From Setomelanomma holmii (lineage: Eukaryota; Ascomycota; Dothideomycetes; Pleosporales; Phaeosphaeriaceae): a DNA stretch of 39,671 nt. Within the stretch, counting starts at the first letter, position 1, and each line of letters opens with the position of its first letter. Below are positions 20,676-31,908 of the stretch, piece by piece. Location of the stretch: the NCBI GenBank assembly GCA_010015745.1, contig ML978340.1, forward strand, positions 1 to 39,671. The letters run 5' to 3'. The translations under genes were made by a program, and so were the position numbers. Below the pieces are notes generated by a model. It searched no databases, was not told the origin of the DNA, and saw only the letters and a program-made list of their open reading frames with translations.

Positions 20676-21765
20676 ATGGATGAGACGGTCTCATCCCTCT
20701 ACGGCCCAGGGGCTATTATTTGTTGGCTATGCACCTCCTTCTCAGTCTTCTTATCTTGGTCATTCTACCCCTCGAGCCAGAGGTACGATGTATTCACAAG
20801 CGACGTCCTTGCGTGTCTACTGTTTCCTTCCATTGCCGCCGTCCATCTGATCTATGAGTTGTCGCAGGCCACAAAACTCACAGGTTGGAAAGCGATTTCG
20901 ACGATGGACGCCACATTGCAGTCTGCATGAGCTTTGCACAGCTCGAACCGATGCTATCTATTGGACCATTTTCTCTCCGCCATAGGAAACGCTTCGTCTT
21001 GGCGAGTGCAATAACACTCGTCTGTTGGGCCGTGGTGCTTGTTGTCATCGTCGCAAAATGCTCCAAGGTACCAGTATTTGATGGTGAAACGGTGGGCTAC
21101 TATTCGCAATCCCCACATGTGGATGTATGGTCCTTCACCTCTCGATTCTGGCAATCTTTAAGATGCAGGACATTTACGCGAACGTTGCCGGAGTCATGCC
21201 GTGGAAGCTTGCTATACCCATCTCACTAATAGCGTTTTTTTCACAGCTGCTTGCACTCACTCTGTTCGATTCCAAGGAAGTCAGCTCAAGCAAGGACGAG
21301 ATACAAAAGACTCCGACCATTGGTCTCCTTCCGAGAACGCCATACTCTATGAGCGACATCGATCAAGCTGTCCCCTTAAGTATCGGAACCGTTACGCTCT
21401 TCCTGTGTATCTGCGACATAGTACAGAACTGTCGTTTCCAAGTCGATGATAAATTCCGGTATTGGAAAGCGCGCTGCATTCCTCATGTTGAGAGTGGCAA
21501 TATGAACATAGACGTTTCCACATTCAGAGATGAGCTTGAAGCCATTGATAGGCAGGCCAGATGTGCAAGGACAATAGCTCGCCACCGTGAACGAGAACTA
21601 GCCACGCTCCGGGCTATGCCAGAAGAGTTGAAGGAGGTTATCGTTGACTGGGCGATGGAGCAGAAAGACTACCTGAAATTATGGTCAAAACGCAATGCGG
21701 CACATGTCTTCATCTACGACTATGAGATTAATCGAAATCTGTCCGCATTCGGTGGGTTCGTATAG
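20676..21765 (+). CDS. Uncharacterised multi-pass membrane protein, structure uncertain
   Basis: Unknown function. The ATG at 20676 opens MDETVSSLYGPGAIICWLCT, a hydrophobic start, then a second hydrophobic helix (DVLACLLFPSIAAVHLIYEL). The frame then stops. A different frame continues from about 20885 with a third helix (VLASAITLVCWAVVLVVIV), and a third frame from about 21163 carries two more (LAIPISLIAFFSQLLALTLF; LSIGTVTLFLCICDIV) and a charged C-terminal tail ending at TAG 21765. The second break is well explained by a 95-bp intron (21068-21162, GTACCA...TTTAAG). The first fits either a 101-bp intron (20783-20883), which would remove the second helix, or a one-base deletion near 20870. 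It could thus be an intact spliced gene, alternatively spliced, or newly broken. Coding is supported by frame-by-frame helix content rather than by a known domain. Confidence 0.5.
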
Positions 21766-23440
21766 CACAGCCTTCAACGCCAATGGCCATAACACTGAAA
21801 TTGTCGGCCGTGGTACTTGACCTGGAAGCTCCCACAACGTGGATATAATTGGGCCCACTCGTTGAGAAAGTATGATGATGTCTGCCTGGACGTGCCACAT
21901 CTTCGGACCGTCTTAAGCATCGCCCCTCAACGGGTTTGGTCCGTCAGACCGACAGTGGAACTCAAGTACGATATAACACGATCGGCGACAAATGCAAGTC
22001 GATCGAAGTTTGGGCGCTCGCATCTCGCATGTATGCTTCTACATGTTGATGCTATGCAGTAATAGGTCATCTTGCGTCGGCTGGGCTTCTTTCCAAGGTT
22101 TATTGCATCAGGAGTAATATATGGTAACCTCTTTGGTACCGACCAGGCCTCGGGACATTAGCATCCAAACGAATTCCAACTCTGCGCGGAAGCTAGACCT
22201 GAATCTCTTTTCGTTTCGTCTTCCTTTCAAGATCACACGCAAAGAAAAGTGCGAGATCAGCAAGGGTAGTCATACACAGCTATCTATACACCCAAATCTT
22301 GCGTATCTACTGCTCACATTGTTTGCGTTGGGGGTTTGAGCTCATCCTACACACACCCATGTCACTTGCTCACCTTGTTCATCAAACCCGACTCACCTTG
22401 AACATCAACACCTCACCTTGGTACTCACCTTGAACGTCAAGTCACCTCACTACTCACCTTGAACAACAAGCGTACTTGAAGTTCACCTTACTGCTCAGCT
22501 CACACATCCTGCATCCTTGAGCTTCAAGGCGAACCCCACAGATCTACGAAATAGCAACATAATCCGTGCAGGCCATAAGCTCATAAGCCTAGCAACACCC
22601 CACGGGAATGCCATATGTTCTAAAGAGCACAACGCCTCTACGGACTCGTCGGGCACAAAGCCCCACCCTTGTCCGAGTGGCCCGCCTGTCGTTGGTTGCG
22701 GCACGGCAAGCCATCCCTTGCATTGTTCGCGACTCACCCGTGACCTCCACGATTACCGTGTTGATATGCAAGGCGGGCTGAGCGGGGCGTCTATCAATGG
22801 ACGACTGCATAACTTACTGCCAGCGAGAAGTCCGGCATGATTGTGAAATGCCATCTTGCAACAAGGTCTGTAATTCGTAGGCGTGCGGCACCTGCGTGTC
22901 AGTGTGTTTGCCGCATCACCATTTCCGCGCAGGGACGCAGATGGTTGTTTACATCAGCTCTCATCTGCTATCGCACACGTAGTCCAGTCTCATTGTACAC
23001 AATCTCAATCGCACAACACCACACCGCACCAAACAAGCAAGCTAGAATAGATACGTTTTGAAAGAGATTGAATGGTATTAAGAAAATACAAAAAAGCGCG
23101 CGCTCTTTGGACCACTGGTTAATTATTCAGCCGGTCTTCTGCAAACTTCTTTGATGCATTGCTCCCGCTCCACACTGGCTCCACAAACAGAAAGAGGTAG
23201 AGAGAGAGGTAATCGAGCACTTTCGTCGCTCGTGTTGTGATTGGCCCCTTTACCCCGCCCGCAAAGGGTATCAATCAAAGAAAAGCGATCCCGGGCTGGG
23301 GAGCAAGCCACTCTCGGTAGAAGAAGCTGAAGCCAAAGGCCCACAACGCCTGGGGGACGACATAATGTACTGGCCGTCGTCAAAGACATGCAACTCAAGA
23401 TCCAGTGGAGATATTCGATTTTAAACCGCCGCTCGTTTCG
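21766..23440. other. Intergenic region with an imperfect tandem repeat
   Basis: About 1.7 kb between the membrane gene (+) and the 3' end of the G-alpha gene (-). Apart from the repeat at 22368-22497 there are only short frames without recognisable domains. The right end, with an A-rich stretch near 23080-23095, is likely downstream sequence of the G-alpha transcript. Confidence 0.45.
22368..22497. repeat. Imperfect CTCACCTTGAAC tandem repeat
   Basis: About five to six degenerate units with consensus CTCACCTTGAACRTCAA, spaced irregularly by 10 to 30 bases. The core TCACCTT recurs at roughly 22370, 22392, 22413, 22424, 22454 and 22483. The spacing and divergence do not fit CRISPR, and no reading frame runs through it. 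Confidence 0.7.
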
Positions 23441-24647
23441 TTATATCAGACCGCATAACCGCAAGTTCTCCTGAATGATGATATCTGCGATGTGTTAGTT
23501 GAGTCGTCGCTGCAAGTGAAGATGGGACTGACCGTTTACTGCTGCCATGACGAATCGGATTTGCATGGTATCAGTGGCGCAGGTGAAATGGGTGTAGATC
23601 TGCTTGGTCTCGTGCTGGTTGAGCGAGACAAATCGATTCAGGATGTAGTCGCACGCCGCGGCGTAGTCTGGGCCACCCTCGTAGTCGGGGAAGTAGTTCT
23701 TCATGGGGCTGACGGGCAGCTTCTCCTTGAACCTGTCGATCTTGTTCAAGAACAGAATGATCGATGTCTTTACGAACCACCGCGAGTTGCAGATGGAGTC
23801 GAAGAGTGTGAGGGCCTCCTGCATACGGTTCACGGTCTCGTCCTCGAACAGCAGCTGGTCGTACTCTGAGATGGCAACCAAGAAAAGGATGGTTGTGACA
23901 TTCTCAAAGCAGTGGATCCACTTCTTTCTTTCTGATCGCTGACCTCCGACATCGAACATGCGGTAAGTGAGGTCGCCGATGATGAACGTGGTCTCGGTGA
24001 TACCGGTCGTCTTGACACGCGATCGGAGGACATCCTGGTCGTTGGGGATATAGTCTGGGGCTGCGATGCGGTCGATTGAGTCGAAGTAGCTAAATTTGTC
24101 AGCAAGTCATTTCTGCTATTTTGTGCCGGGGAGTGTTACTATTTGGCGGAATCGTTGAGCTGGTACTCGCGCGAGCGCTGGAAGCACTGCTGAACGCCAG
24201 CGTCCTTCCAGAGCACCGAGATCGCGTTGCCGACCTCAGGTGGTAGGCTGTCGCCCTCGATCTGCGCGGGTTGCATGAAGATGGTCTGGACGTGGTACTC
24301 GGCGCGCTGGTCGTCAAGCGGAAGCTCGAGCGACTCCATGGCTTCGAGGATGACACGCATCGACTGGACCGTGTTGCTGAAGATGATCTCCTTGAACGAT
24401 TCGCGCTCGTCGCGCGAGTAGCCGCCCTCGTGAATGAGCTTCATCTGCTTGAGAATTGTCGACTTGCCGGATTCACCAGCACCTGCGATTGTCAGATGGC
24501 GTGTTTGCAAGGCGTCGCGCGTTACTGACCGAGCAGCAGCATCTTGATCTCGTTGCGCTGCATCATCTTGTCGCGCTTGAGCTGGTTCTCAATCTCCTCG
24601 TTCCGCTGCTTCCCCTCCTTCTCCTCTGTGCTCATTCCGCAACCCAT
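23441..24647 (-). CDS. gpa1: G-protein alpha subunit, group I (Gpa1/FadA type)
   Basis: The GTP-binding alpha subunit of a heterotrimeric G protein that couples membrane receptors to cAMP and MAPK signalling, controlling growth, development and, in pathogens, virulence. Four exons (24647-24530, 24482-24140, 24089-23533, 23484-23441; introns of 47, 50 and 48 bp) give exactly 353 residues, the canonical length. The N-terminus MGCGMS carries the myristoylation Gly2 and palmitoylation Cys3. P-loop GAGESGKST; switch I arginine in RSRVKTTG; switch II DVGGQ with the catalytic Gln; NKID and TCAT guanine-recognition motifs; and the C-terminus CGLI with the Gi-type cysteine four residues from the end are all intact. 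The start is fixed by the lipid-modification motif. The very high conservation makes this one of the surest calls. Confidence 0.97.
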
Positions 24648-27600
24648 GGCGACGGTTGGTGACGGACTTGGGTTTGATTATTAAGGTGTAAAGGGACGAG
24701 GCGAATTTCCGTCTCGGCCGGCCAATGCGGAACTCTGATCAGATGTGTCAATTGGAGATCCTATGCAGTGAGCAGCGCCCTTTGACGAGCGCTGCGAAGC
24801 AATGGCGATGGTTGCTGAGACAGGCCGACAAGCGATGCGAATTTCGCAGCTCAGGGTGCTTGTCTTGCGAGACGGCGAGGAAGGCGCGACTACGGAAGAG
24901 GCAGTCGCAGCTGGGGCACGGAAGGCGCTCACCTGTAATTACAAGACTATGCGTGCTCACAGCAGCGGCTGCGGGCGGGTGTATAGAAGGGTGGGTGGAG
25001 GTGCAGTGGTGAAGGGATGGCTGGCGAGTGAATGGCGAGGCTCGCTTCGCTTGGGCGGGTCTCAGGGAAGCTGCAAGGTCGGTCGGGGATGGTGAGCGGC
25101 GTCCTCAGCAGCGCAACCAGAGAGTCGACGCGAATGTTGCACGGCAGCAATTGACTAGAGAGGCCGGCAGAGTGCAGATGTGGATGCGAGTGTGAGAACA
25201 GAAGGCGAGGCAGGCAGGAGGCTTTTGGGGATGGTTGCGAAAGGAGACACGCTTATCCCGAAACCACCAGCGGCATCCAGGATCCTTTCATGGATGGGCA
25301 CGCCAGACCTCTAGCTTGGGGCCCGCGCTCCTCGTGTAGCACCACCCACCGCTGCTCCATCGCCTGTCTGCGCGCGCCCTGAGCTTGGCCCTGACCGTGA
25401 GGTGAACGCGTTTCCCATTAATTGCGCCGCCTAACGCAGCCTGTGCATCTCCTGCTATAAGCTTCACTTTCACGATCCCACAGGTGCGGCACCGCGACAA
25501 TATAGGGCCCTCGCACATAGGCCCGCCAGTTCGTCCGTTGCTCAGCGCTCGTCACTCGCTCACCGTAAGTTGCGCTTAGCAATTGGCTCTGGGCACGACA
25601 GGCACCATTCGCTGCAAACCCAGCCCCTCGCCCCCGAGAGCCTCTGTTGCACCTGTTCGACATGGTTGCGCTGTCCTACCATGACCGCCAGATGCGCTTC
25701 CCGTCCCGCAACAGTCGAACTAGCACTCTTCTAGAAGCACTGAGGAAGATTAGGGGCTCTTAGTCGAATGAGAGACCCTGAGCGAGGGCCCCACCGCGGA
25801 CATGCCCCAGTCGCTATGAAACCGTTCTGCACGCGCAACTGCTGCCATCACTCTCGAATGTCTGAGGTTTACAAGCGACAACCCAGCCCCATACGCGTCG
25901 CTGCTCCTGCTGCCGTTCGACGTTTGCCAACATTCTGTGCTACAGAGAGAAGGTTTCAGACATGCAGAGCATCAGAACTCTGAAAGCCTCTCGTTCACCG
26001 AGCACTCATCGGCCAATCAGAGTGGCAAGCATGACGGACGCTAAGCCATATTCGATACTCGCCAAACCTCCGTTGCAGCGGTCCTCATCTTCGCGACTCG
26101 CGCATCGACGAACCAATGACCACGCGGCCAGGGCCTAAAATTTAACGTCTTGCTCGCCTTTCTTTCCATCTTGCACTCGCAATCAGGTCATTGCGACTTC
26201 CAGCTGCGAGCAAGCCAGGATTTGCAGGATTGTCTGCGTATACAAGTCGTTATCTGTGTTGAGACCTGCAAACGATTTTGGAAGCCGCGATGTGCATTTG
26301 CCCTAGGATCATTTGAAGTCACCACCAGAGGACGATCAGGGGACAAACGGATTGACTTTGCTCGCCTTGATCAACAGATCTTCAGGTATAGGGTGCCTCG
26401 CAGATGTATTTCGTTCCGTCTCTCGCGCCGCCAGCAATGGGCGTTCCCCAGAATTATCCTTAAACTTCAACTTCACCATCAACGTCTTGCATGCATCTGA
26501 CACGGGAGAATCGACGGCGGCCCGTGGACGCACTGACCACATGTGAACGTGGGCGAAAGGGGCTCCGCCTTTCTGGGTGTGGGCAAAGGATGAACCAGAA
26601 GCGCCACATCTTGAAAAGGCTCCGAGTGACTTCCTTTGGGGCGCAACCCGGTTGGTCGGCGAAGCTACCCGTAATGGAAAACTTCAAGCTTTCACGAACA
26701 GCCGCTGCACCACTCCACAATCAACAACACATCCACACATCCTCGAGATTCTTCCAGAACACTTCTCAATACTTACATGCTTTTTCCTTGCATGTGGGGT
26801 GCATCTCACGCCCAGGCTAGATCAACGCGGCGTTGTACACATCTACTCCGGATGGATCGTGGCGGGAAATGCGTGGCAAATCAGCATTTTATAAGACGAT
26901 ATCGCAAAGTTACCGCAAAGCCGGTCATTCACGACTGTGGGCCCACGAATTTTCTCTCAGCCGCAGGGCAACTCGGGCGATTCTCGATTCACATCCTACT
27001 TTCACGCAGAATAGTCTCACATCTAGAGTCGACGTGTCGCTAAGTATACTCTCGCATGGTTCCGTTCGTTTCTCTCTTCTCTCCTGTCGGGCTTTCGAGA
27101 CAATTCAGTGCTTTATTCAAATAGGAACATACTGGGGAAAGATCAACGCGTACTTAGTGACCTTATGCGCAAGAGAAGGACACAGAGCAGTATGCTGCAC
27201 GACGGAACAGCACGCGAACAGCCAGAACATCTTCCAGTCCTGTCTCCGTATGTGGAGCACTCGAAGCAACACCGGTTCTAACAACTCGTGCGCATTTCTA
27301 TCCGATCCTGGGAGAAGCATAATTGACCCTGCGTCGAGATCTGACTGTACTCGCAATATTCTGCTGCTGTGGATGGGCTAGCTGAGGACATACGAATTTT
27401 CCTGCAGCAAAGTTCGACTATGACACACTCACGAATCAGAGCAAGACTTTGTGGCACATCACTAACAGGTGAGGTCATCAACGCACGACGAACATGCTAC
27501 AATTTCTACGCTCGCAGTGTGCGACAGCGGAACTAGCGTTTACCGCTGTCACCACGTAGGCCAAGATTCGTTTTTGTATTCTGCACGAAAAGTACAATGC

Positions 27601-28112
27601 AGCTCTGTGTTCATAGGTTGTCGTGGGAGGTAAGCGTCGACTTGGGCGCTTATGCGCACTAATGCGGTAGGGCGTTGAATGGAGCCGCCCGGAATAGCAC
27701 AGTTGCATCGCAACAACAGTGCGACCAACAACTTTCCCATCAATCGCTGCCTCGAAAAGTTCCGAGCGCTTACACTGGGCATGCACAGCTTCGGAAAGCC
27801 ACTAACTTGACGCCTCAGCGGTTGCCCAGGTGCAACTCTGACATGGCGCCTCGAGAAAGCGCTGGTACATTATGACAGCCTACCATCCGCCATCGAGGTC
27901 CCTTTGATGCGTCAACAAAACTTCTTGCGACGGAAGATGCGTTACGAGTCTCCTTGAGTTATCTCCTTCAATTTCCTTGTTCATTTCCCGCTGCTGGTCG
28001 GCGCTTTCCTACTGTTACGGTCTTACGAATGTCTAGATCTCTTAGTGAGTTTGCTCTACCGACAAGCTTCACCACACAATGCAGCTTACAATTGTCCAGA
28101 TCTTGTACAACT
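24648..28112. other. 3.4-kb gene-poor region between gpa1 and the CFEM gene
   Basis: Divergent promoters are expected at both ends: gpa1 leftward, the CFEM gene rightward. I find no recognisable protein domain in any frame. Two CCAAT boxes (26013-26017 within GGCCAATCAG, and 26113-26117) lie 100 bp apart, upstream of a pyrimidine-rich stretch near 26145-26175. A 68-codon minus-strand frame at 26336-26542 ends with a Lys-rich segment but has no recognised family. A possible non-coding transcript or a fast-evolving gene cannot be excluded. Confidence 0.45.
26013..26117 (+). promoter_or_regulatory. Pair of CCAAT boxes
   Basis: CCAAT at 26013-26017, within GGCCAATCAG, a good match to the fungal HAP-complex site, and CCAAT at 26113-26117. 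They share an orientation and are 100 bp apart. A pyrimidine-rich tract follows at about 26145-26175, as in many fungal promoters, but no recognisable gene starts there. Confidence 0.3.
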
Positions 28113-30539
28113 ATGCTTTTAAGCCATTTCAAAAGGCTATGCATTACCTCAGCTACCCTAATCGCAGCTTCACCGCTAGCAACTGTCGTTTCCCGCTCAA
28201 CATCTCTTCCAACTGCGCTTCAGCAAGCCGTTCCTTCATGCGCACAGTCGTGCGTACAGGCCTCGCTCGCCGAGAAGTTCCCTGTGGCATGTTCTGGTCA
28301 AGAAGGCATCCAGTGCCTATGTTCTCATTATAGTAATGCCGGAGAGTCACTTGGCGAAGTGGCTCTTGGCTGTGTGTATTCTGGCTGCTCCATGGCCGAT
28401 AAGAACGCAGCCTCAGCATACAACGTGTGTCTTGGACAACAGGATGCCGTCATGCCGACGAAGACTGCTCTCACGGTGGTGGCTACCAGTGCCCCACGTA
28501 CATCTTCAACATCTTCACAAAAGTCAATCGCTACACCCACGATCACTACCACACTGCAGACTCAATTTACATCCACTCAATCTGTTATTGTAGACTCGAT
28601 ATCTGCTACCCCTTCTGCAACTGCGTCGCCATCGCCCTCTGCGGCAGCAGTTACTTCCGATGCGAACGAGCCACCGAGGCTGACCCCAGCTCAGATAGCC
28701 GGTCTCTCTGTCGCTGCCGTGGCCGCTTTCGCTATTGCTGTCGGCCTCATGGCCATGAGTGTATGTTTGAGGAAGCGCAAGGAACGAAAGGATGTGTTTG
28801 ATTCAGATGAGAAGGGTTTGGGTCAGAAGACGAAGAAGTATTCTACACGAGTGTCGCAATGGGTTCCCGCCGGCAGCAGGCCAGAGCCACCGAAGCATTT
28901 CCCGATGGTGCCTCCACCGGCTGCGAAGAAGGGTGGCAAGCAGTCCCGTAAGGGCACTGGTCAGAACAAAGGCTATCCTCCTCTGCCAGCTCCCACTCGC
29001 CCTGTTCAGCGCAACGGAGTCGGCACATCCAACAGTTCCTCGAACTCATCGCTACCGCTTGACCAGATAGGCGTGGCGATCAGCGAGATGGATGGCAATT
29101 CTGTACCCTCTCAGATGAGCTCAAAGGCATCGTTACAACCACAGCAGGCAGGTCTGCAGGTGCCTTTCCGACCCATGAGTACCATGACTCAAATCACCGT
29201 CTTCGAAGAGGACGAGATGACCGCACGTCGAAGATCATCCCTCTTGCTTCCTACGCCACCTGTTCCAGTCCCACCGATCCGGGGCCTCAATCCTTCGAAG
29301 CGAGCTTCGACGTTCGACATTGCGACCGGCTTTCCAATCCCGCCTCCATCGAAGCCAACCTCTCGACAAGGCTCGCGCCGATCAGAACTCTTCCTCGATA
29401 TTCCCGTTCGCCACGAGCGCCCTCAACCACGCAGAATCATCGCCCAGGACATGCCATCCACCGGCTCGCCGCAACAACTTCCATCCACCCAGACAAGCAG
29501 ACTCGCTCCTCCTATCAAGATAAGCACTTCCACGTCACCTTCAAGAACGCCCGCAAGCTCCACCGCTGGCGACATTGACGACTACTACTTCTCCACCCCC
29601 GCAGTTCCACCTCCTCGCGCAAGTCCAGCGTACATCACCCGTCCCCGCGACTCCTCCAAGGCCGTACAAATCCGCTCCAAGCGATCCGGAAGCATAATCA
29701 GCCGCGCAACCTCACGCAACTCGACGTCAACAAACATCCGCGACTCAGGCTCCAGCCAGACCTCCTTCGAAACCGCCGACCCAAGCGACCCCACGCCCGA
29801 GGATGAAGACAGCGACAAGCAGCTCAGCGACGACAAGTTGAGCCCCGTGGCTGAAAGTCCGATAAGTAACCTACGCTACCCCAAGGTTCCGCGCGCGTCG
29901 AATCAATTAGTCCCCAGGAGTCCGAAGACGGTACAACAAGGGCAGTTTAGTCCCCGACACGTCACTACGCCGCGAAGAAAGGAACGCTCCCCGCCATCGA
30001 CGAGTCACTTGCTTCAAAATCGGCGGAAAGATCTGGCGCCGCTGTTACTTGAGACGAGGTTACCGCTTAAACTCACGGCGGCAAAAGATATGGCGCTTAT
30101 TCGCGATCCGCTCAAGGATCCATTTACGTCTCCCAGCCCGCCTCGCCGCGTGAAGGCGCATGTGAGGAGTAATAGTACCGAGTCCTGGACGCACACGCCC
30201 AAGTCCAAAATCGAGCATACGAGTACTCGCAAATCCCGCACGCAGAGCGGTATGTGGCCCGCTAGTCCAGCCATGTACGACTCGCCTGCTACCACGCTTG
30301 TGTCGACGCCGGATATCAAGCCCAAGCCACTGAACGTGCGCAAAGAGGGTGGTGAGGGTGCAAAGGGTGAGAAGGAGAGTTTGAGGACGCGACGCAAGAG
30401 AGATGAGATGAAGGAGATTAATGTGGGTAGGGATGTGGATTTCGAGCAGGGTCTTGGGAGCCCGGTTTGGGTGCCGAGGTTGACGCCGACAAGGAAGGGG
30501 GAGGATTTGTTTATTAGTGTTGGGTGGGGTGGACGGTGA
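28113..30539 (+). CDS. CFEM-domain single-pass membrane protein
   Basis: A fungal extracellular-membrane protein, probably a surface sensor or adhesion-type receptor. A single exon from ATG 28113 gives 808 residues. This start yields a signal peptide (LCITSATLIAASPLATVVS); an in-frame ATG at 28029 would bury it. The CFEM domain has all eight cysteines (43, 47, 60, 68, 70, 87, 92, 106). A Ser/Thr/Pro-rich stalk (about 115-190) is followed by one transmembrane helix (about 195-219) and a basic stop-transfer (RKRKERK). The remaining 590 residues form a cytoplasmic, Pro/Ser/Arg-rich, apparently disordered tail with PPxP-like motifs. The position three before Cys68, where heme-binding CFEM proteins carry Asp, is Gly here. 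The tail is far longer than in typical secreted CFEM proteins, so signalling or scaffolding is more likely than heme uptake; that is inference. A longer ORF begins at a non-ATG codon upstream and is not used. Confidence 0.88.
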   Translation: MLLSHFKRLCITSATLIAASPLATVVSRSTSLPTALQQAVPSCAQSCVQASLAEKFPVACSGQEGIQCLCSHYSNAGESLGEVALGCVYSGCSMADKNAASAYNVCLGQQDAVMPTKTALTVVATSAPRTSSTSSQKSIATPTITTTLQTQFTSTQSVIVDSISATPSATASPSPSAAAVTSDANEPPRLTPAQIAGLSVAAVAAFAIAVGLMAMSVCLRKRKERKDVFDSDEKGLGQKTKKYSTRVSQWVPAGSRPEPPKHFPMVPPPAAKKGGKQSRKGTGQNKGYPPLPAPTRPVQRNGVGTSNSSSNSSLPLDQIGVAISEMDGNSVPSQMSSKASLQPQQAGLQVPFRPMSTMTQITVFEEDEMTARRRSSLLLPTPPVPVPPIRGLNPSKRASTFDIATGFPIPPPSKPTSRQGSRRSELFLDIPVRHERPQPRRIIAQDMPSTGSPQQLPSTQTSRLAPPIKISTSTSPSRTPASSTAGDIDDYYFSTPAVPPPRASPAYITRPRDSSKAVQIRSKRSGSIISRATSRNSTSTNIRDSGSSQTSFETADPSDPTPEDEDSDKQLSDDKLSPVAESPISNLRYPKVPRASNQLVPRSPKTVQQGQFSPRHVTTPRRKERSPPSTSHLLQNRRKDLAPLLLETRLPLKLTAAKDMALIRDPLKDPFTSPSPPRRVKAHVRSNSTESWTHTPKSKIEHTSTRKSRTQSGMWPASPAMYDSPATTLVSTPDIKPKPLNVRKEGGEGAKGEKESLRTRRKRDEMKEINVGRDVDFEQGLGSPVWVPRLTPTRKGEDLFISVGWGGR

Positions 30540-31908
30540 GCGAGGTCGCGAGGATGGAGACTGGTGGTGGTGCTTTTCACTTCTCGTACGAATATTTGAT
30601 TTGGGGAGATGGATACTGTCTTGTAATATCTGCATGGCTTGTATAGACGCTGACGGACATGACTTGGATCGCATTTCCTTTTGTTGTTTGCGGCATTAGC
30701 GTCGAGATTGGAGAGCGAAAGATACCCATAGCGCTCATTTGTTGAAAATCCATACTGTCCTAGGAAGTTGTTATTTTGATATACAGATGGTGACAGCATT
30801 GCAATGGTTCTTGAGTTGCTTGACTTATACGAAGTGTCGTCGTGTTGTCTCTGTACTAGCATGTTTATATCTTCGTTGATCGTGACTGTCTGCATCGAAT
30901 TCTATTGTTAGATTCGGTAAATGTGGACACAGAGTATCGAGCTGTAACATCATCGCGAGAGGGTATCATTCGGAGCAGTTCGTCCAAGACTCCATGTGAG
31001 AATATCAGGGTCCTGTCTCATGTCGTGGGTGGTCGCATCGAAAGATGACCTGATGTGAGGCAGATATCGTTACAGCATTACCGACAGTATGGTCAAGCTG
31101 TTGTCGCAGGCATGAGGATCCTACATGGCGTGACTAAATGCTGCACATGTTCTTGCTGTCGTAAATGTGTCTCAGAACCTCGAGTATGTATTTTGCGTCG
31201 GCTTGGCGTGGCGCGATTGATGTTGAGTTGTAGAGCGGCCGAGATCCCAACGAAGCAGATTTACCCAATTGCCGGGACAACATATCCCACGTTAAGACAG
31301 ACTACGCTATCCCCTCGGAGAATAGGGTAAGTGCACGGCTTTAGTCGCAAACCGGAGTTTGGGGGTCCACGATTTGAGCCTCATGTACACTTTCTCCGTC
31401 CCGGCCGCGGCGCCGATTCCGGTGGGCGACTGTCGTCCGGAAGAATTTCTTGTTGTGGACTTTTGTCGGCCACGAGAGCGATATGGCGGCGACGAAGGGG
31501 GTGTGACTCGCGACTGAAGGTGCTGGGCGAGGTTAGCCGTAACTAAGGTCGGCCTTTGCTAATTGATCCGATTGAGGAAACAGGAGGGCACAGAGTAAGA
31601 GGTTAGTAATATACAGTCAGTCACGGCGCGCGTGTCTAGGGACAACAAGCCTGCGTCAGCGCCATGAGGTGCTTATTCAGAGACGCGGTGGAGGAGGCTG
31701 CAGCAGCCGATACGTCTGGGAGCAAGCCGCGACTAGTTGACGTATTAATTATCGGGCTTTGTTGTGGCGATATGGACCCCACTACGCTGTCTGGCGGGCC
31801 ATCCATGTCAGGTCAGGTAGGCGCAACCCACTCTCTACATAACCGTTCCACTGCCCAGCAGCCGCATCTCTCCCTCTACACTCTTCTCCCATCGACATAT
31901 TGCCCATC
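30540..31908. other. Intergenic region, TKL1 promoter
   Basis: About 1.37 kb between two plus-strand genes. The left part is the 3' region of the CFEM gene. The last about 60 bp before the transketolase ATG are rich in C and T (CTCTCCCTCTACACTCTTC), as in strongly expressed fungal genes. No ORF with a recognisable domain; a very GC-rich palindromic patch (CCGGCCGCGGCG) lies near 31400. Confidence 0.5.

Noticed and set aside
22368..22497. Possible CRISPR-like array
   Set aside because: Units are degenerate and spacing is irregular (10-30 bp). The genome is clearly eukaryotic with spliceosomal introns.
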